Positions 15,585-23,875 of a DNA stretch of 64,000 nucleotides are shown one piece after another. The stretch's first letter is position 1, and every line of letters begins with the position of its first letter. This stretch comes from Demequina capsici (GTDB lineage: Bacteria > Actinomycetota > Actinomycetes > Actinomycetales > Demequinaceae): the NCBI RefSeq assembly GCF_032102965.1, contig NZ_CP134880.1:1-64000 (forward strand), in the 5' to 3' direction. The translations under genes were made by a program, and so were the position numbers. The notes below the pieces were generated by a model that was given only the letters and a program-made list of their open reading frames with translations, did not search any database and was not told the DNA's origin.

Positions 15585-17180
15585 ATGACCACCAAGGCCA
15601 CGACGCGCGGGCGCGCACGGCGCTTCCCCCTCGCCGCACAGATCTTCGCCGCCTTCGGCACCGTCGTGCTGCTGCTCGCCGCCACCGCGGCGCTCGCAGT
15701 GGCCGAGTTCAGCAAGCAGAGCGCCGACGACCAGCAGATCATGCAGCGCATCTACCTCTCCGATCAGAAGATCGCCGAGGTCCAGGAGGCGCTGGACACC
15801 ATGCGGATGGAGACGCTCCGCATGCGCTCGATGGACCCGGCGGAGATCCCGTCAGCATGGGCCACGCAGCAGCAGAACATGGATGCGTTCTCCGCCAAGC
15901 TCAACGAGTTCGGCGCACTGTACCTGGACTACTTCGGCACCGAGATGGCGTTCGACGACGCCGACGTCGCCGCATGGCAGTCGTACCAGGCCGGACTCGA
16001 CGCCCTCTACGACCCCGCCTCCACCGAGGCGGTCATCGACTCCGAGTCGCAGGACGCGCTGGGCGCGACGCTCAGCGCATCCGTCAGCAATCTCACCACG
16101 GTGGTGGCCGAGCAGATCACGGCGCAGGTGGCGAAGTCGAAGGCGGAGACCGCCAAGGTGCAGATCAGCCTGGTCCTCATCTCTGTGGCTGCGGTCGCCG
16201 TGGCCATCGGAGTGGGCCTCTGGATGGCTCGCCGCATCACTCGCGGCGTGACCACGGTGAAGGCGTCGCTCGACGCGCTGGCCGAGGGCGACCTGACGCG
16301 GGAGGCGACGGTCCGATCCCAGGACGAGATCGGCGACATGGCGTCGTCGCTGTCGAAGGCGCAGTCGGCGCTGCGGGAGACGATGGCGGAGGTCGTCACC
16401 TCTGCGCAGACGGTCGCCGCGGCTGCCGAGGAGCTCTCCGCCGCGAATGCGCAGGTGGCTGCGGGCTCTCAGGAGACGTCGGCGCAGGCGGGCGTGGTCG
16501 CGTCGGCGGCTGAGGAGGTCAACCGGTCGGTGCAGGCGGTGGCGTCCGGAGCGGAGCAGATGGGCGCGTCGATCAAGGAGATCTCGCACAACGCGAACGA
16601 GGCGGCGCGCGTGGCCGCCGCGGCCACCAGCGTCGCGGAGGCCACGAACGAGCAGGTCGCGAAGCTGGGTGTCTCGAGCCAGGAGATCGGCAACGTGATC
16701 AAGGTGATCACGGGCATCGCGGAGCAGACGAACCTGCTGGCGCTCAACGCCACGATCGAGGCCGCGCGGGCCGGTGAGGCGGGCAAGGGCTTCGCCGTCG
16801 TCGCGTCCGAGGTGAAGGATCTGGCGCAGGAGACGGCCAAGGCGACCGAGGAGGTCGCGCGTCGGGTCGCCGCGATCCAGGGCGATACCGACGGAGCGGT
16901 GGACGCGATCGGGGAGATCTCGGAGATCGTCAAGCAGATCTCGGACTTCCAGATGACGATCGCGTCGGCGGTCGAGGAGCAGACCGCGACCACCAACGAG
17001 ATGAGCCGCGGGGTGGCGGAGGCTGCCGATGGGTCGGCGAACATCGCCGGCAACATCTCCTCGGTGGCGCAGGCCGCATCGGATTCCGCCCAGGTGCTGG
17101 ACCAGATCGGCTCCTCCGTGAACGAGCTCGCGGAGCTGTCCGCGACCCTGCGCGCGAAGGTGGAGTACTTCACGTACTGA
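15585..17180 (+). CDS. Methyl-accepting chemotaxis protein (receptor 1)
   Basis: A 531-residue chemoreceptor. A first membrane helix (about 15-40, [15 protein letters not shown]), an extracellular all-helical ligand-binding region (about 40-195), a second membrane helix (about 198-220, [18 protein letters not shown]), a HAMP domain, and a cytoplasmic signalling coiled coil. The receptor tip reads [20 protein letters not shown], as expected for binding CheA and CheW. The start is set by TGGAGAACC before ATG 15585, the same site as in receptor 2; a GTG at 15552 in frame is less likely. The last residues are KVEYFTY, shared with receptors 2 and 3. Confidence 0.95.
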   Translation: MTTKATTRGRARRFPLAAQIFAAFGTVVLLLAATAALAVAEFSKQSADDQQIMQRIYLSDQKIAEVQEALDTMRMETLRMRSMDPAEIPSAWATQQQNMDAFSAKLNEFGALYLDYFGTEMAFDDADVAAWQSYQAGLDALYDPASTEAVIDSESQDALGATLSASVSNLTTVVAEQITAQVAKSKAETAKVQISLVLISVAAVAVAIGVGLWMARRITRGVTTVKASLDALAEGDLTREATVRSQDEIGDMASSLSKAQSALRETMAEVVTSAQTVAAAAEELSAANAQVAAGSQETSAQAGVVASAAEEVNRSVQAVASGAEQMGASIKEISHNANEAARVAAAATSVAEATNEQVAKLGVSSQEIGNVIKVITGIAEQTNLLALNATIEAARAGEAGKGFAVVASEVKDLAQETAKATEEVARRVAAIQGDTDGAVDAIGEISEIVKQISDFQMTIASAVEEQTATTNEMSRGVAEAADGSANIAGNISSVAQAASDSAQVLDQIGSSVNELAELSATLRAKVEYFTY

Positions 17181-17210
17181 GCACGTCTCCGGGCATTCGG
17201 TGCCGGTTCT

Positions 17211-17238
17211 CTCACCCGGGGGATGGTCCTGACGATGT
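17211..17238 (+). promoter_or_regulatory. Sigma-28-like promoter before the second receptor gene
   Basis: CTCAC at 17211-17215, a 15-base spacer, then GACGATGT at 17231-17238, 36 bases before the ATG at 17275. It shares the CTCAC-N15-G.CGATG layout with the cheA and receptor 3 sites. Confidence 0.6.
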
Positions 17239-17274
17239 GAACGGCGTCAGCTCAACCATTCCCCGGGGAGAACC

Positions 17275-18876
17275 ATGCTCACCAGTGTCACCTCGAAGAG
17301 CGGTCGCGGCCTCAAGCGCTTCCCGCTCTCCGCTCAGATCTTCGCCGCCTTCGGCACCGTCATCGTGCTGCTCGGAGTCGTCGCCGCCACCGCCATCGTC
17401 CAGCTGACGAGGCTCGGCGCGAGCGACCAGCACATCATGGAGGAGATCTACATGTCCGACGCCTCCATCGCGGAGGTGAAGCAGGCGCTGTTCGACGTCC
17501 GGATGCAGGGTCTGCGTCTGCGCGACCTCGAGGGCAGCGACCTCGTGGACGGTTGGGCGACGCAGCAGGCGAACTACACGGCGTTCACCGACAAGATCAC
17601 CGCCTTCCAGGACACGTTCACCGGCTACTTCGGCGTCGCGCCCGAGTTCACGGACCAGGACCTGGCGAACTGGCAGGCGTACCAGGACGCGCAGGCGGCG
17701 ATGTACGACCCGACCTCCACCGCGACGCCTGTCGACGCGGCCACCCGCACCCAGCTGGGCGACGCGCTCGTCGCCACGGTTGACGGTCTGACCGATCAGG
17801 TGGCGACCCAGGTGATCGCGGAGATCGCCGCGAACACGCACGAGACGACCGTGATCAGGATCGTGCTCGGCGTGGTCTCCGGGCTCGCCGTGGCAGTCGG
17901 CATCGCGATGGGCTTCTGGCTCGCGCGCCGCACCAAGCGGGGGGTGACCACGGTCAAGCGTGCGCTCGACGGCCTGGCCGACGGCGACCTGACCGTGAAG
18001 GCCGACGTGACCTCGAACGACGAGCTCGGCGACATGGCGTCGTCGCTGTCGAAGGCGCAGGGTGCCTTGCGGGAGACGATGGCTGAGGTGATCTCGTCGG
18101 CGCAGACGGTGGCCGCTGCGGCGGAGGAGCTGTCGGCGTCGAACGCGCAGGTGGCTGCGGGCTCTCAGGAGACGTCGGCGCAGGCGGGCGTGGTCGCGTC
18201 GGCGGCCGATGAGGTGAACCGGTCGGTGCAGGCGGTGGCGTCGGGCACGGAGCAGATGGGTGCGTCGATCAAGGAGATCTCGCACAACGCGAACGAGGCT
18301 GCGCGGATCGCGGCGTCGGCCACGGAGGTTGCGGAGGCCACGAACGAGCAGGTCGCGAAGCTGGGTGTCTCGAGCCAGGAGATCGGCAACGTGATCAAGG
18401 TGATCACGGGCATCGCGGAGCAGACGAACCTGCTGGCGCTCAACGCCACGATCGAGGCCGCGCGGGCCGGTGAGGCGGGCAAGGGGTTCGCCGTCGTCGC
18501 GTCCGAGGTCAAGGATCTGGCGCAGGAGACGGCCAAGGCGACCGAGGAGGTCGCGCGTCGGGTCGCCGCGATCCAGGGCGACACCGACGGAGCGGTCGAC
18601 GCGATCGGCCAGATCTCCGAGATCGTCAAGCAGATCAACGACTTCCAGATGACGATCGCGTCGGCGGTCGAGGAGCAGACGGCGACGACGGCTGAGATGT
18701 CTCGCGGTGTGGCGGAGGCTGCCGATGGGTCGGCGAACATCGCCGGCAACATCTCGTCCGTGGCGCAGGCCAGCGCAGACGCGGCTCAGGTGCTGGACCA
18801 GATCGGTGCGTCCGTGAACGAGCTCGCTGAGCTGTCCGCGACCCTGCGCGCGAAGGTGGAGTACTTCACGTACTGA
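17275..18876 (+). CDS. Methyl-accepting chemotaxis protein (receptor 2)
   Basis: A 533-residue chemoreceptor with the same architecture as receptor 1: membrane helix near 22-45, periplasmic-side helical bundle, second membrane helix near 198-220, HAMP and signalling domain with the [20 protein letters not shown] tip. The N-terminal 200 residues differ from receptor 1 in sequence, so the ligand should differ, while the signalling half is nearly identical even at DNA level. It has its own sigma-28-like promoter in the 94-base gap after receptor 1, the ribosome site GGGGAGAACC, and ends KVEYFTY. A strong hairpin follows the stop. Confidence 0.95.
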   Translation: MLTSVTSKSGRGLKRFPLSAQIFAAFGTVIVLLGVVAATAIVQLTRLGASDQHIMEEIYMSDASIAEVKQALFDVRMQGLRLRDLEGSDLVDGWATQQANYTAFTDKITAFQDTFTGYFGVAPEFTDQDLANWQAYQDAQAAMYDPTSTATPVDAATRTQLGDALVATVDGLTDQVATQVIAEIAANTHETTVIRIVLGVVSGLAVAVGIAMGFWLARRTKRGVTTVKRALDGLADGDLTVKADVTSNDELGDMASSLSKAQGALRETMAEVISSAQTVAAAAEELSASNAQVAAGSQETSAQAGVVASAADEVNRSVQAVASGTEQMGASIKEISHNANEAARIAASATEVAEATNEQVAKLGVSSQEIGNVIKVITGIAEQTNLLALNATIEAARAGEAGKGFAVVASEVKDLAQETAKATEEVARRVAAIQGDTDGAVDAIGQISEIVKQINDFQMTIASAVEEQTATTAEMSRGVAEAADGSANIAGNISSVAQASADAAQVLDQIGASVNELAELSATLRAKVEYFTY

Positions 18877-18894
18877 CCCGCGCGCGTGAGCGCT

Positions 18895-18928
18895 GGTCGG
18901 AGCCCGGTTCGTTCGCCGGGCTCCGACC
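18895..18928 (+). terminator. 13-bp perfect hairpin after receptor 2
   Basis: GGTCGGAGCCCGG at 18895-18907 pairs exactly with CCGGGCTCCGACC at 18916-18928, with the loop TTCGTTCG. It starts 18 bases after the receptor stop and 21 bases before the tRNA. There is no long T-run, as is common for actinobacterial terminators. Confidence 0.75.
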
Positions 18929-18948
18929 GTGCTAACATTTCCCGGCAC

Positions 18949-19032
18949 GCGCGAGTGGCGGAATAGGCAGACGCGCACGGTTCAGGTCCGTGTGCCCGAA
19001 AGGGCGTGGGGGTTCAACTCCCCCCTCGCGCA
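18949..19032 (+). tRNA. tRNA-Leu (anticodon CAG)
   Basis: An 84-base class II tRNA. The acceptor arms GCGCGAG and CTCGCGC pair fully, the discriminator is A, and no CCA is encoded. The anticodon stem-loop is CACGG-TTCAGGT-CCGTG, giving anticodon CAG, which reads CTG. A long variable arm (GCCCGAAAGGGC) and the T arm with GTTCAAC are present. The long variable arm is as expected for tRNA-Leu. A terminator hairpin follows 8 bases later. Confidence 0.95.
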
Positions 19033-19039
19033 CGTGAAA

Positions 19040-19067
19040 GAAGGCCCCCGAGAGATCGGGGGCCTTC
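19040..19067 (+). terminator. Terminator of tRNA-Leu
   Basis: A perfect 12-bp stem, GAAGGCCCCCGA (19040-19051) with TCGGGGGCCTTC (19056-19067), closed by a GAGA loop. It starts 8 bases after the tRNA and may also serve the convergent flavoprotein gene. Confidence 0.88.
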
Positions 19068-19107
19068 GGCAATTCCGGGGTCCGACGCACAGTGGCGTGA
19101 GGTGCCT

Positions 19108-20358
19108 CTACGCGTCCCGTCCAAGCCAGGCCAGCGCGCCGTCTGCCGCCGTCGCTCCCATGCTGAACGACGCCTGCAGCAGGTAGCCGCCCGTGGGAGC
19201 CTCCCAGTCGAGCATCTCGCCGGCCACGAATGTGCCGGGCATGCGGCGCAGCATGAGGTGCTCGTCCACCTCGGACCATGCGATGCCGCCCGCTGTGGAG
19301 ATCGCGCGGTCGATGGGCATGGTGTCCGCGATCGTCACGGGCACGGCCTTGATGAGTGCGGCCATCTCGGCGGGCCCTCCGGGCAACGCGCCCGCACCCG
19401 CCTCCCGCAACAGGCCGATCGCCGCGGGGTCGAGCCCCACCGCGCGCCGCAGCCACGACGATGCCGAGTCCTTGGGTCGCCGCCGCTCGAGGCGCTGCGC
19501 CAGCTGGGCCTCGTCGACGTCGGGTCGCAGGTCCACCTCCAGCACGCAGGCGCCGCCACCGTCCGCAGCGAGGTCGAGCGCCGCGCGGATCGCCGCTCCG
19601 CTGGCGTAGACGGGTCCGCCCTCGAGCCCCGAGCGGGTGAGCATCGCGTCGCCGCGCTGAGGCGGAACTTCGCAGCCGCGCACCGCGAGCGACACGTTCT
19701 TGAGCGGCTTCCCGGCGAACCGCTCGGCGAACACGTCGGACCATTCCACCCGGAGCCCCACGTTCGCGGCCCTGAGCGCCGTCACCTCGACGCCTCGCTC
19801 CCGGAACGGCTCCACCCACGCTCCGTCCGCACCCAGGTGCGGCCACGAGGCACCGCCGAGCGCGAACACCGTGACGTCGCTCGTGATCGCCCGGGTCTGC
19901 CCGGCGGCATCCGTGATCAGCGCTCTGCCGTCCGCCTCCCACCCGCTCCACGTGGAGCGCCGTTCGACGCTCACGCCCAGGTCCGTCAGGTGCGCCAGCC
20001 AGGCGCGGAAGAGGGGAGTCGCTCGGAACGCCTGCGGGAAGACGCGTCCGCTGGTGCCCACGAACGTCGGCTCCCCCAAGTCCTCGCACCAGGCGCGCAG
20101 GTCGTCCGGACCGAACCGGTCGAGCATTGGCGCGATCCTTGCCGCTGAGGCGCCATAGCGGCGAAGGAACGGCGTGCGGTCCTCCGAATGCGTGATGTTC
20201 AGCCCGCCGTGCCCCGCCAGCAGGAACTTGCGGCCGGGCGACGGCATGCGCTCGTGCACGGTGACGGTCACGCCTGCGGACGCCAGGGTCTGGGCAGCGA
20301 AGAGTCCCGCAGGGCCGCCGCCGATGACGGTCGCCGTGCTCACGGCCGCGGTGCTCAT
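19108..20358 (-). CDS. FAD-dependent oxidoreductase of the HI0933/YhiN family
   Basis: A 416-residue flavoprotein. The start at 20358 puts the dinucleotide-binding motif at the N-terminus (ATVIGGGPAGLFAAQTLASA, about residues 9-28), followed by the family motif GRKFLLAGHGGLNITH. The C-terminal motif GGIAWSEVDEHLMLRRMPG and the FAD-binding end FVAGEMLDWEAPTGGYLLQ fit the HI0933-like group (TIGR03862-type). Substrate is unknown for most members. A longer frame to 20523 exists, but the extra part is Arg/Pro-rich and non-conserved. It stands alone, convergent with tRNA-Leu. Confidence 0.85.
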   Translation of the reverse strand: MSTAAVSTATVIGGGPAGLFAAQTLASAGVTVTVHERMPSPGRKFLLAGHGGLNITHSEDRTPFLRRYGASAARIAPMLDRFGPDDLRAWCEDLGEPTFVGTSGRVFPQAFRATPLFRAWLAHLTDLGVSVERRSTWSGWEADGRALITDAAGQTRAITSDVTVFALGGASWPHLGADGAWVEPFRERGVEVTALRAANVGLRVEWSDVFAERFAGKPLKNVSLAVRGCEVPPQRGDAMLTRSGLEGGPVYASGAAIRAALDLAADGGGACVLEVDLRPDVDEAQLAQRLERRRPKDSASSWLRRAVGLDPAAIGLLREAGAGALPGGPAEMAALIKAVPVTIADTMPIDRAISTAGGIAWSEVDEHLMLRRMPGTFVAGEMLDWEAPTGGYLLQASFSMGATAADGALAWLGRDA

Positions 20359-20551
20359 GGTCGCGGCCAGGCAGCGGCGATGGCGCAGGTGAGCATGGGG
20401 CCAACGTAGCCCACGGGGGCGGAGCTCCGTCCACCGAGGTTGAACCGGCCACGCGAGGAAGGTCCCACGGGATCGGGAAGGCGGGTGCGGTAGGTTGCGT
20501 CGGGGCGGCGACCGCGCGCCCACGCGTGCGCGTCCCGATCAAGGAGGGCCG

Positions 20552-21283
20552 ATGCTTCCCGAGCTGTCAGCGGCGGCGTGGGTGCTGCTTGTCGCGGCGG
20601 CAGCGGTCGTCGGCGTCTCGAAGACCGCGCTGCCCGGTGCGAGCACCCTGTCGGTCGCCGCGTTCGCGGCGGTGCTGCCGGCGCGTCAGTCGACCGGAGC
20701 CCTGCTGGCGCTCCTCGTCGTGGGCGACGTCTTCGCGCTGTGGTCGTACCACCGTCATGCCGACTGGAAGGCGCTGGTGCGTCTGGCTCCCGCAGTGCTC
20801 GCGGGCGTGCTGCTGGGCGTGGGGTTCCTGGCGCTCGCGGACGACTCGGAGGTGCGGCGGGTGATCGGCGTGACGCTGCTGGTCCTCATCGCGTTCACGC
20901 TCTGGCGGCGCCGGCGCGCGTCGGAGGGGCCACCGCCTGGGGGCCGGGTCCTCTACGGCACCCTGGGCGGCTTCACCACGATGGTCGCGAACGCCGGTGG
21001 TCCGGTCATGTCGATGTACTTCCTTGCGGCGCGCTTCCCCGTGAAGACCTTCCTGGGGACGGCCGCCTGGTTCTTCGCGACCGTCAACATCGTGAAGCTG
21101 CCGTTCTCGATCTCGCTCGGACTGCTCACCCCGGCCGGCGCGCTCCTGGACCTGGTGCTGGTCCCCGCGGTGCTCGTCGGCGCGCTCGCGGGCAGGAGGC
21201 TCGCGGACCGGTTCGACCAGGCGGCGTTCGAGCGCGTGGTCGTCGTGCTCACGGTGGTGGGGGCCGTCTACCTGCTGCTGTGA
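20552..21283 (+). CDS. TauE/SafE-family membrane permease
   Basis: A 243-residue protein with about eight hydrophobic segments in two repeats, typical of the TauE/SafE (formerly DUF81) family of sulfite, sulfoacetate or organosulfur exporters. Family landmarks are VGVSKTALPG near residue 25 and MVANAGGPVMSMYFLA in the second half. A strong ribosome site, AAGGAGGG, lies just before ATG 20552. The substrate cannot be read from sequence. No partner gene for sulfur metabolism is adjacent. Confidence 0.87.
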   Translation: MLPELSAAAWVLLVAAAAVVGVSKTALPGASTLSVAAFAAVLPARQSTGALLALLVVGDVFALWSYHRHADWKALVRLAPAVLAGVLLGVGFLALADDSEVRRVIGVTLLVLIAFTLWRRRRASEGPPPGGRVLYGTLGGFTTMVANAGGPVMSMYFLAARFPVKTFLGTAAWFFATVNIVKLPFSISLGLLTPAGALLDLVLVPAVLVGALAGRRLADRFDQAAFERVVVVLTVVGAVYLLL

Positions 21284-21286
21284 GGT

Positions 21287-21478
21287 TCAGCGGAGCTGGC
21301 CGTTCGCCAGCGCCTCGAAGTTCTCCCACAGCGCGGCGACGCCGTACTGCTGGCGCTGGCGAAGCGCCGCGGCGCCCACGCGGTCCCACATGAGCTCCAT
21401 CGAGGCGTCCATGCCGCCGGCAGCCGTGTGCCATTGGAGGATCTGGGTCATGAGCGTGGCGTCGTCGTGTGTGGCCAT
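21287..21478 (-). CDS. Small protein of unknown function
   Basis: A 63-residue product, hydrophilic with helices (LMTQILQWHTAAGGMDASME, ALRQRQQYGVAALWENFEAL), no membrane segment and no Cys. The start at ATG 21478 has GGAGG upstream on the minus strand, so it is likely translated. It ends 3 bases from the convergent TauE/SafE gene and lies 66 bases downstream of the arabinofuranosidase gene on the same strand. I do not recognise the family. Confidence 0.55.
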   Translation of the reverse strand: MATHDDATLMTQILQWHTAAGGMDASMELMWDRVGAAALRQRQQYGVAALWENFEALANGQLR

Positions 21479-21544
21479 GGGGACCTCCGCGTCGTTGCAG
21501 TGGAACACCGACGATTCTTAAGGTGCGCGCGCTGGTGGCGCTTG

Positions 21545-23077
21545 TCAAAGGGAACGTGCCGGCATTGCGTGCAGCACGGTGACCGAGCCTGCAGGCAGGT
21601 GGACCACGTGGGTGGTCGCCGCGTCCCCGTCGAGAGCCTCGACCACGCGTCGCACGGCGTCGGGTGAGCCGACCGTGTTGTGGAGCGTGGGCGTCGGGGC
21701 GGCGAGCGTCTCCCGCCGGGCGATGCGCACGGGTGCGGCGAACTCCAGGGTGACGTCTGCGGGGTCCGTCATGGACGGGTTGGTGAGGTTGACCAGCACG
21801 GTTCCGTCGTCGGCGACCGACGCGAACGCGTGGACGCCGCTGGCGGCATCGACCGGCTCGACGGCCAGCGCAGTCGCCCCGCGATGCGCCTTGTACATCA
21901 TGAACACGTCGTAGTTGGGGGTGAGGACGGTGGCGTCGCCGTCGGTGAGGATCAGCGAGTTGAGGACGTTCACGGTCTGGGCGTTGCACGCGATCGAGAT
22001 CTTGTCCGCGTGGCGCTGCAGGATGTCGAGCGTGAGAGCGGTGGTGATCGCGTCGCGCATCGTCACCTGCTGGCGCAGTGCGGGGCGGACGAAGAACGCG
22101 TCGCGATGCCAGTTGCCCCACTCGCCCACCACCAGGTCGATGCGCTCCAGCCGGGTGTCCAGGCTGGACTCGGGCATCGGGACGGCGTCGAGGCCCTCCT
22201 CGATGAGCCCCCACTGCTCGACGATCACGTCCTCGAGCTCGAGGCAGCCGGCGATGACGCGATCCCATCCCGCCTGGTCGAAGGCGGTGGGCGTGTCGTC
22301 CTCGTGGTCGATGTTCCAGTTGTAGAAGTGCAGGTCGTAGCCGGCGATGGGCGGCTGGCGGTAGGCGGTGAGGGCCCGGAAGAAGTCGCGTGTCCAGGTG
22401 ACGCGCTCCTGGGGCTTGTTGCCGTCGGGGCCGCTCGCGATGGGGTAGGTCGCGGGCGTCTCGAACACCGATCCCGTGAAGCGCGGCATGGACGACGCGA
22501 ACGCGCGATACGCGTCGACGTAGCTGGAGGGCGTCATGGTGCCTCCGCCGCCCCACGGCTCGTTGCCGATGCCCCACAGGCGGACCCCGTACGGCGCCTC
22601 GTGGCCGTTCGCGGCGCGCAGGGCGGCCAGGTCGGTGCCGCCGCTGCGGTTGCAGTACTCCATCCACTCGCGTGCCTCGGCGGGGGTGCCGGTCATCATG
22701 TTGACGTTGATCCAGGGCTGCGCACCGATCGCCTCGCACAGCGCCAGGTACTCGTCGGTGCCGAAGGCGTGGTCGTCGAGCTCGTAGGTGCCGAAGTTCT
22801 CGTTGAACGTGGTGGGGCGCTGCTCGCGTGGGCCGATGCCGTCACGCCAGTGGTAGGTGTCTGCGTAGCAGCCGCCGGGCCATCGCAGCACGGGCGGCTC
22901 GAGCTCCTTCAGTGCGTCCAGGACGCCTTGGCGGATGCCAGCGGTGTGCGGGATCTCCGAGTCCGGGCCCACCCAGATGCCGCCGTCGATGCACTCGCCG
23001 AGGAACTCGATGAACTGCCCGTGCAAGGCGGGGTTGATCCGCGCGATCGTGCGGGTGGGATCGATCAGTACGGCCAC
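21545..23077 (-). CDS. Alpha-L-arabinofuranosidase, glycoside hydrolase family 51
   Basis: GH51 enzymes release arabinose from arabinan and arabinoxylan fragments, usually inside the cell. The 510-residue protein has no signal peptide. The catalytic acid/base Glu lies in WGIGNEPWGGGG and the nucleophile Glu in VVGEWGNWH. The N-terminal segment INPALHGQFIEFLGECIDGG and the C-terminal beta domain also fit. The start is a GTG at 23077 with GAAGGAGA upstream. It is divergent from a TetR gene with a palindrome in the shared 112-base promoter region, suggesting local induction by sugar or a plant-derived signal. Confidence 0.93.
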   Translation of the reverse strand: MAVLIDPTRTIARINPALHGQFIEFLGECIDGGIWVGPDSEIPHTAGIRQGVLDALKELEPPVLRWPGGCYADTYHWRDGIGPREQRPTTFNENFGTYELDDHAFGTDEYLALCEAIGAQPWINVNMMTGTPAEAREWMEYCNRSGGTDLAALRAANGHEAPYGVRLWGIGNEPWGGGGTMTPSSYVDAYRAFASSMPRFTGSVFETPATYPIASGPDGNKPQERVTWTRDFFRALTAYRQPPIAGYDLHFYNWNIDHEDDTPTAFDQAGWDRVIAGCLELEDVIVEQWGLIEEGLDAVPMPESSLDTRLERIDLVVGEWGNWHRDAFFVRPALRQQVTMRDAITTALTLDILQRHADKISIACNAQTVNVLNSLILTDGDATVLTPNYDVFMMYKAHRGATALAVEPVDAASGVHAFASVADDGTVLVNLTNPSMTDPADVTLEFAAPVRIARRETLAAPTPTLHNTVGSPDAVRRVVEALDGDAATTHVVHLPAGSVTVLHAMPARSL

Positions 23078-23118
23078 GGGAGATCTCCTTCGATCCGAGC
23101 GGTGCGCGACACCGCGCG

Positions 23119-23147
23119 TTACCTGATACTTGAGAGTTATAAGGTAA
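23119..23147. promoter_or_regulatory. Imperfect 29-bp palindrome between arabinofuranosidase and TetR genes
   Basis: TTACCT at 23119-23124 and AGGTAA at 23142-23147 are the outer arms. The half-sites match at 10 of 13 positions around a 3-base centre. The site is AT-rich compared with its surroundings and sits in the shared divergent promoter region, so it is the likely operator of the TetR protein at 23190. Confidence 0.5.
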
Positions 23148-23189
23148 GGGGATGCGCATGTCAATCTCGGTCGATGTCAGGATGGTGCC

Positions 23190-23843
23190 ATGACTCCCGC
23201 GTCGACGACGGTGCCGATCAACTCCCGGACCCGCATGCCAGTCGACGAGCGACGTCGCCAGATCGCCCACAAGGCGGCCGAGCTGGTCGCCCGCTACGGC
23301 TCCTACGGAGTCTCGATGCAGACCGTCGCCGACGCCGTGGGCCTCACCCTGCCGGGGCTGAACCACCACGTGCGCGGCCGTGACGAGCTGCTGACCCTGA
23401 TCATCGAGACCTTCTACGACGACTTCACGGACGACGCCACGATGGCCGCCCAGCTGCGACAGTCCGGCGCACGCGACGCCGACGGTCTGCTGAGCCTGCC
23501 GGCCACGCTCGCGCGCATGGTCGACAGCAACACGACGCGACCGGAGCTGGTCGGGCTGTTCATCCGCCTGGCCGTCGAGGCCCACGACCCCTCTCACCCG
23601 GCCCACCGGTACTACGCCGACCGGCATCAGCGCCTGCTGTCCGTGATGCGGGCGCTGCCGTGGCGCCTCCCGCCCCGCTTCCAGGCACCGGCCGCGTTCG
23701 ACGACCTCCTGCGCACCGCGTTCTGCGCCATGGACGGCACCGAGGTGCAGGCCCTCACCGACCCCGACGAGACGATGGCCGACCTGTGGGCGCGCGTCGA
23801 GCGCACGCTCTTCGGCGGTCCCGAGTGGGCTGAGGCGCGCTGA
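23190..23843 (+). CDS. TetR-family transcriptional regulator
   Basis: A 217-residue regulator. The N-terminal helix-turn-helix is clear at about residues 22-66 (RRRQIAHKAAELVARYG, MQTVADAVGLTLPGLNHHV). The C-terminal ligand domain is not specific to a recognised group. It is transcribed away from the GH51 arabinofuranosidase gene, and a palindrome lies between the two starts, so the enzyme gene and the regulator itself are the likely targets. Convergent with the ABC exporter permease downstream. Confidence 0.9.
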   Translation: MTPASTTVPINSRTRMPVDERRRQIAHKAAELVARYGSYGVSMQTVADAVGLTLPGLNHHVRGRDELLTLIIETFYDDFTDDATMAAQLRQSGARDADGLLSLPATLARMVDSNTTRPELVGLFIRLAVEAHDPSHPAHRYYADRHQRLLSVMRALPWRLPPRFQAPAAFDDLLRTAFCAMDGTEVQALTDPDETMADLWARVERTLFGGPEWAEAR

Positions 23844-23875
23844 CGCGCCTCAGGTGACCGGCGTCGGTCGCGTCG

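Noticed and set aside
18949..19032. tRNA-Leu as an integration site for a genomic island
   Set aside because: No integrase, no direct repeat of the tRNA 3' end, and ordinary chromosomal genes follow on both sides.
21680..23383. Long plus-strand frame opposite the arabinofuranosidase
   Set aside because: It is antisense to a GH51 enzyme with both catalytic Glu residues and has the low-complexity look of a shadow frame.
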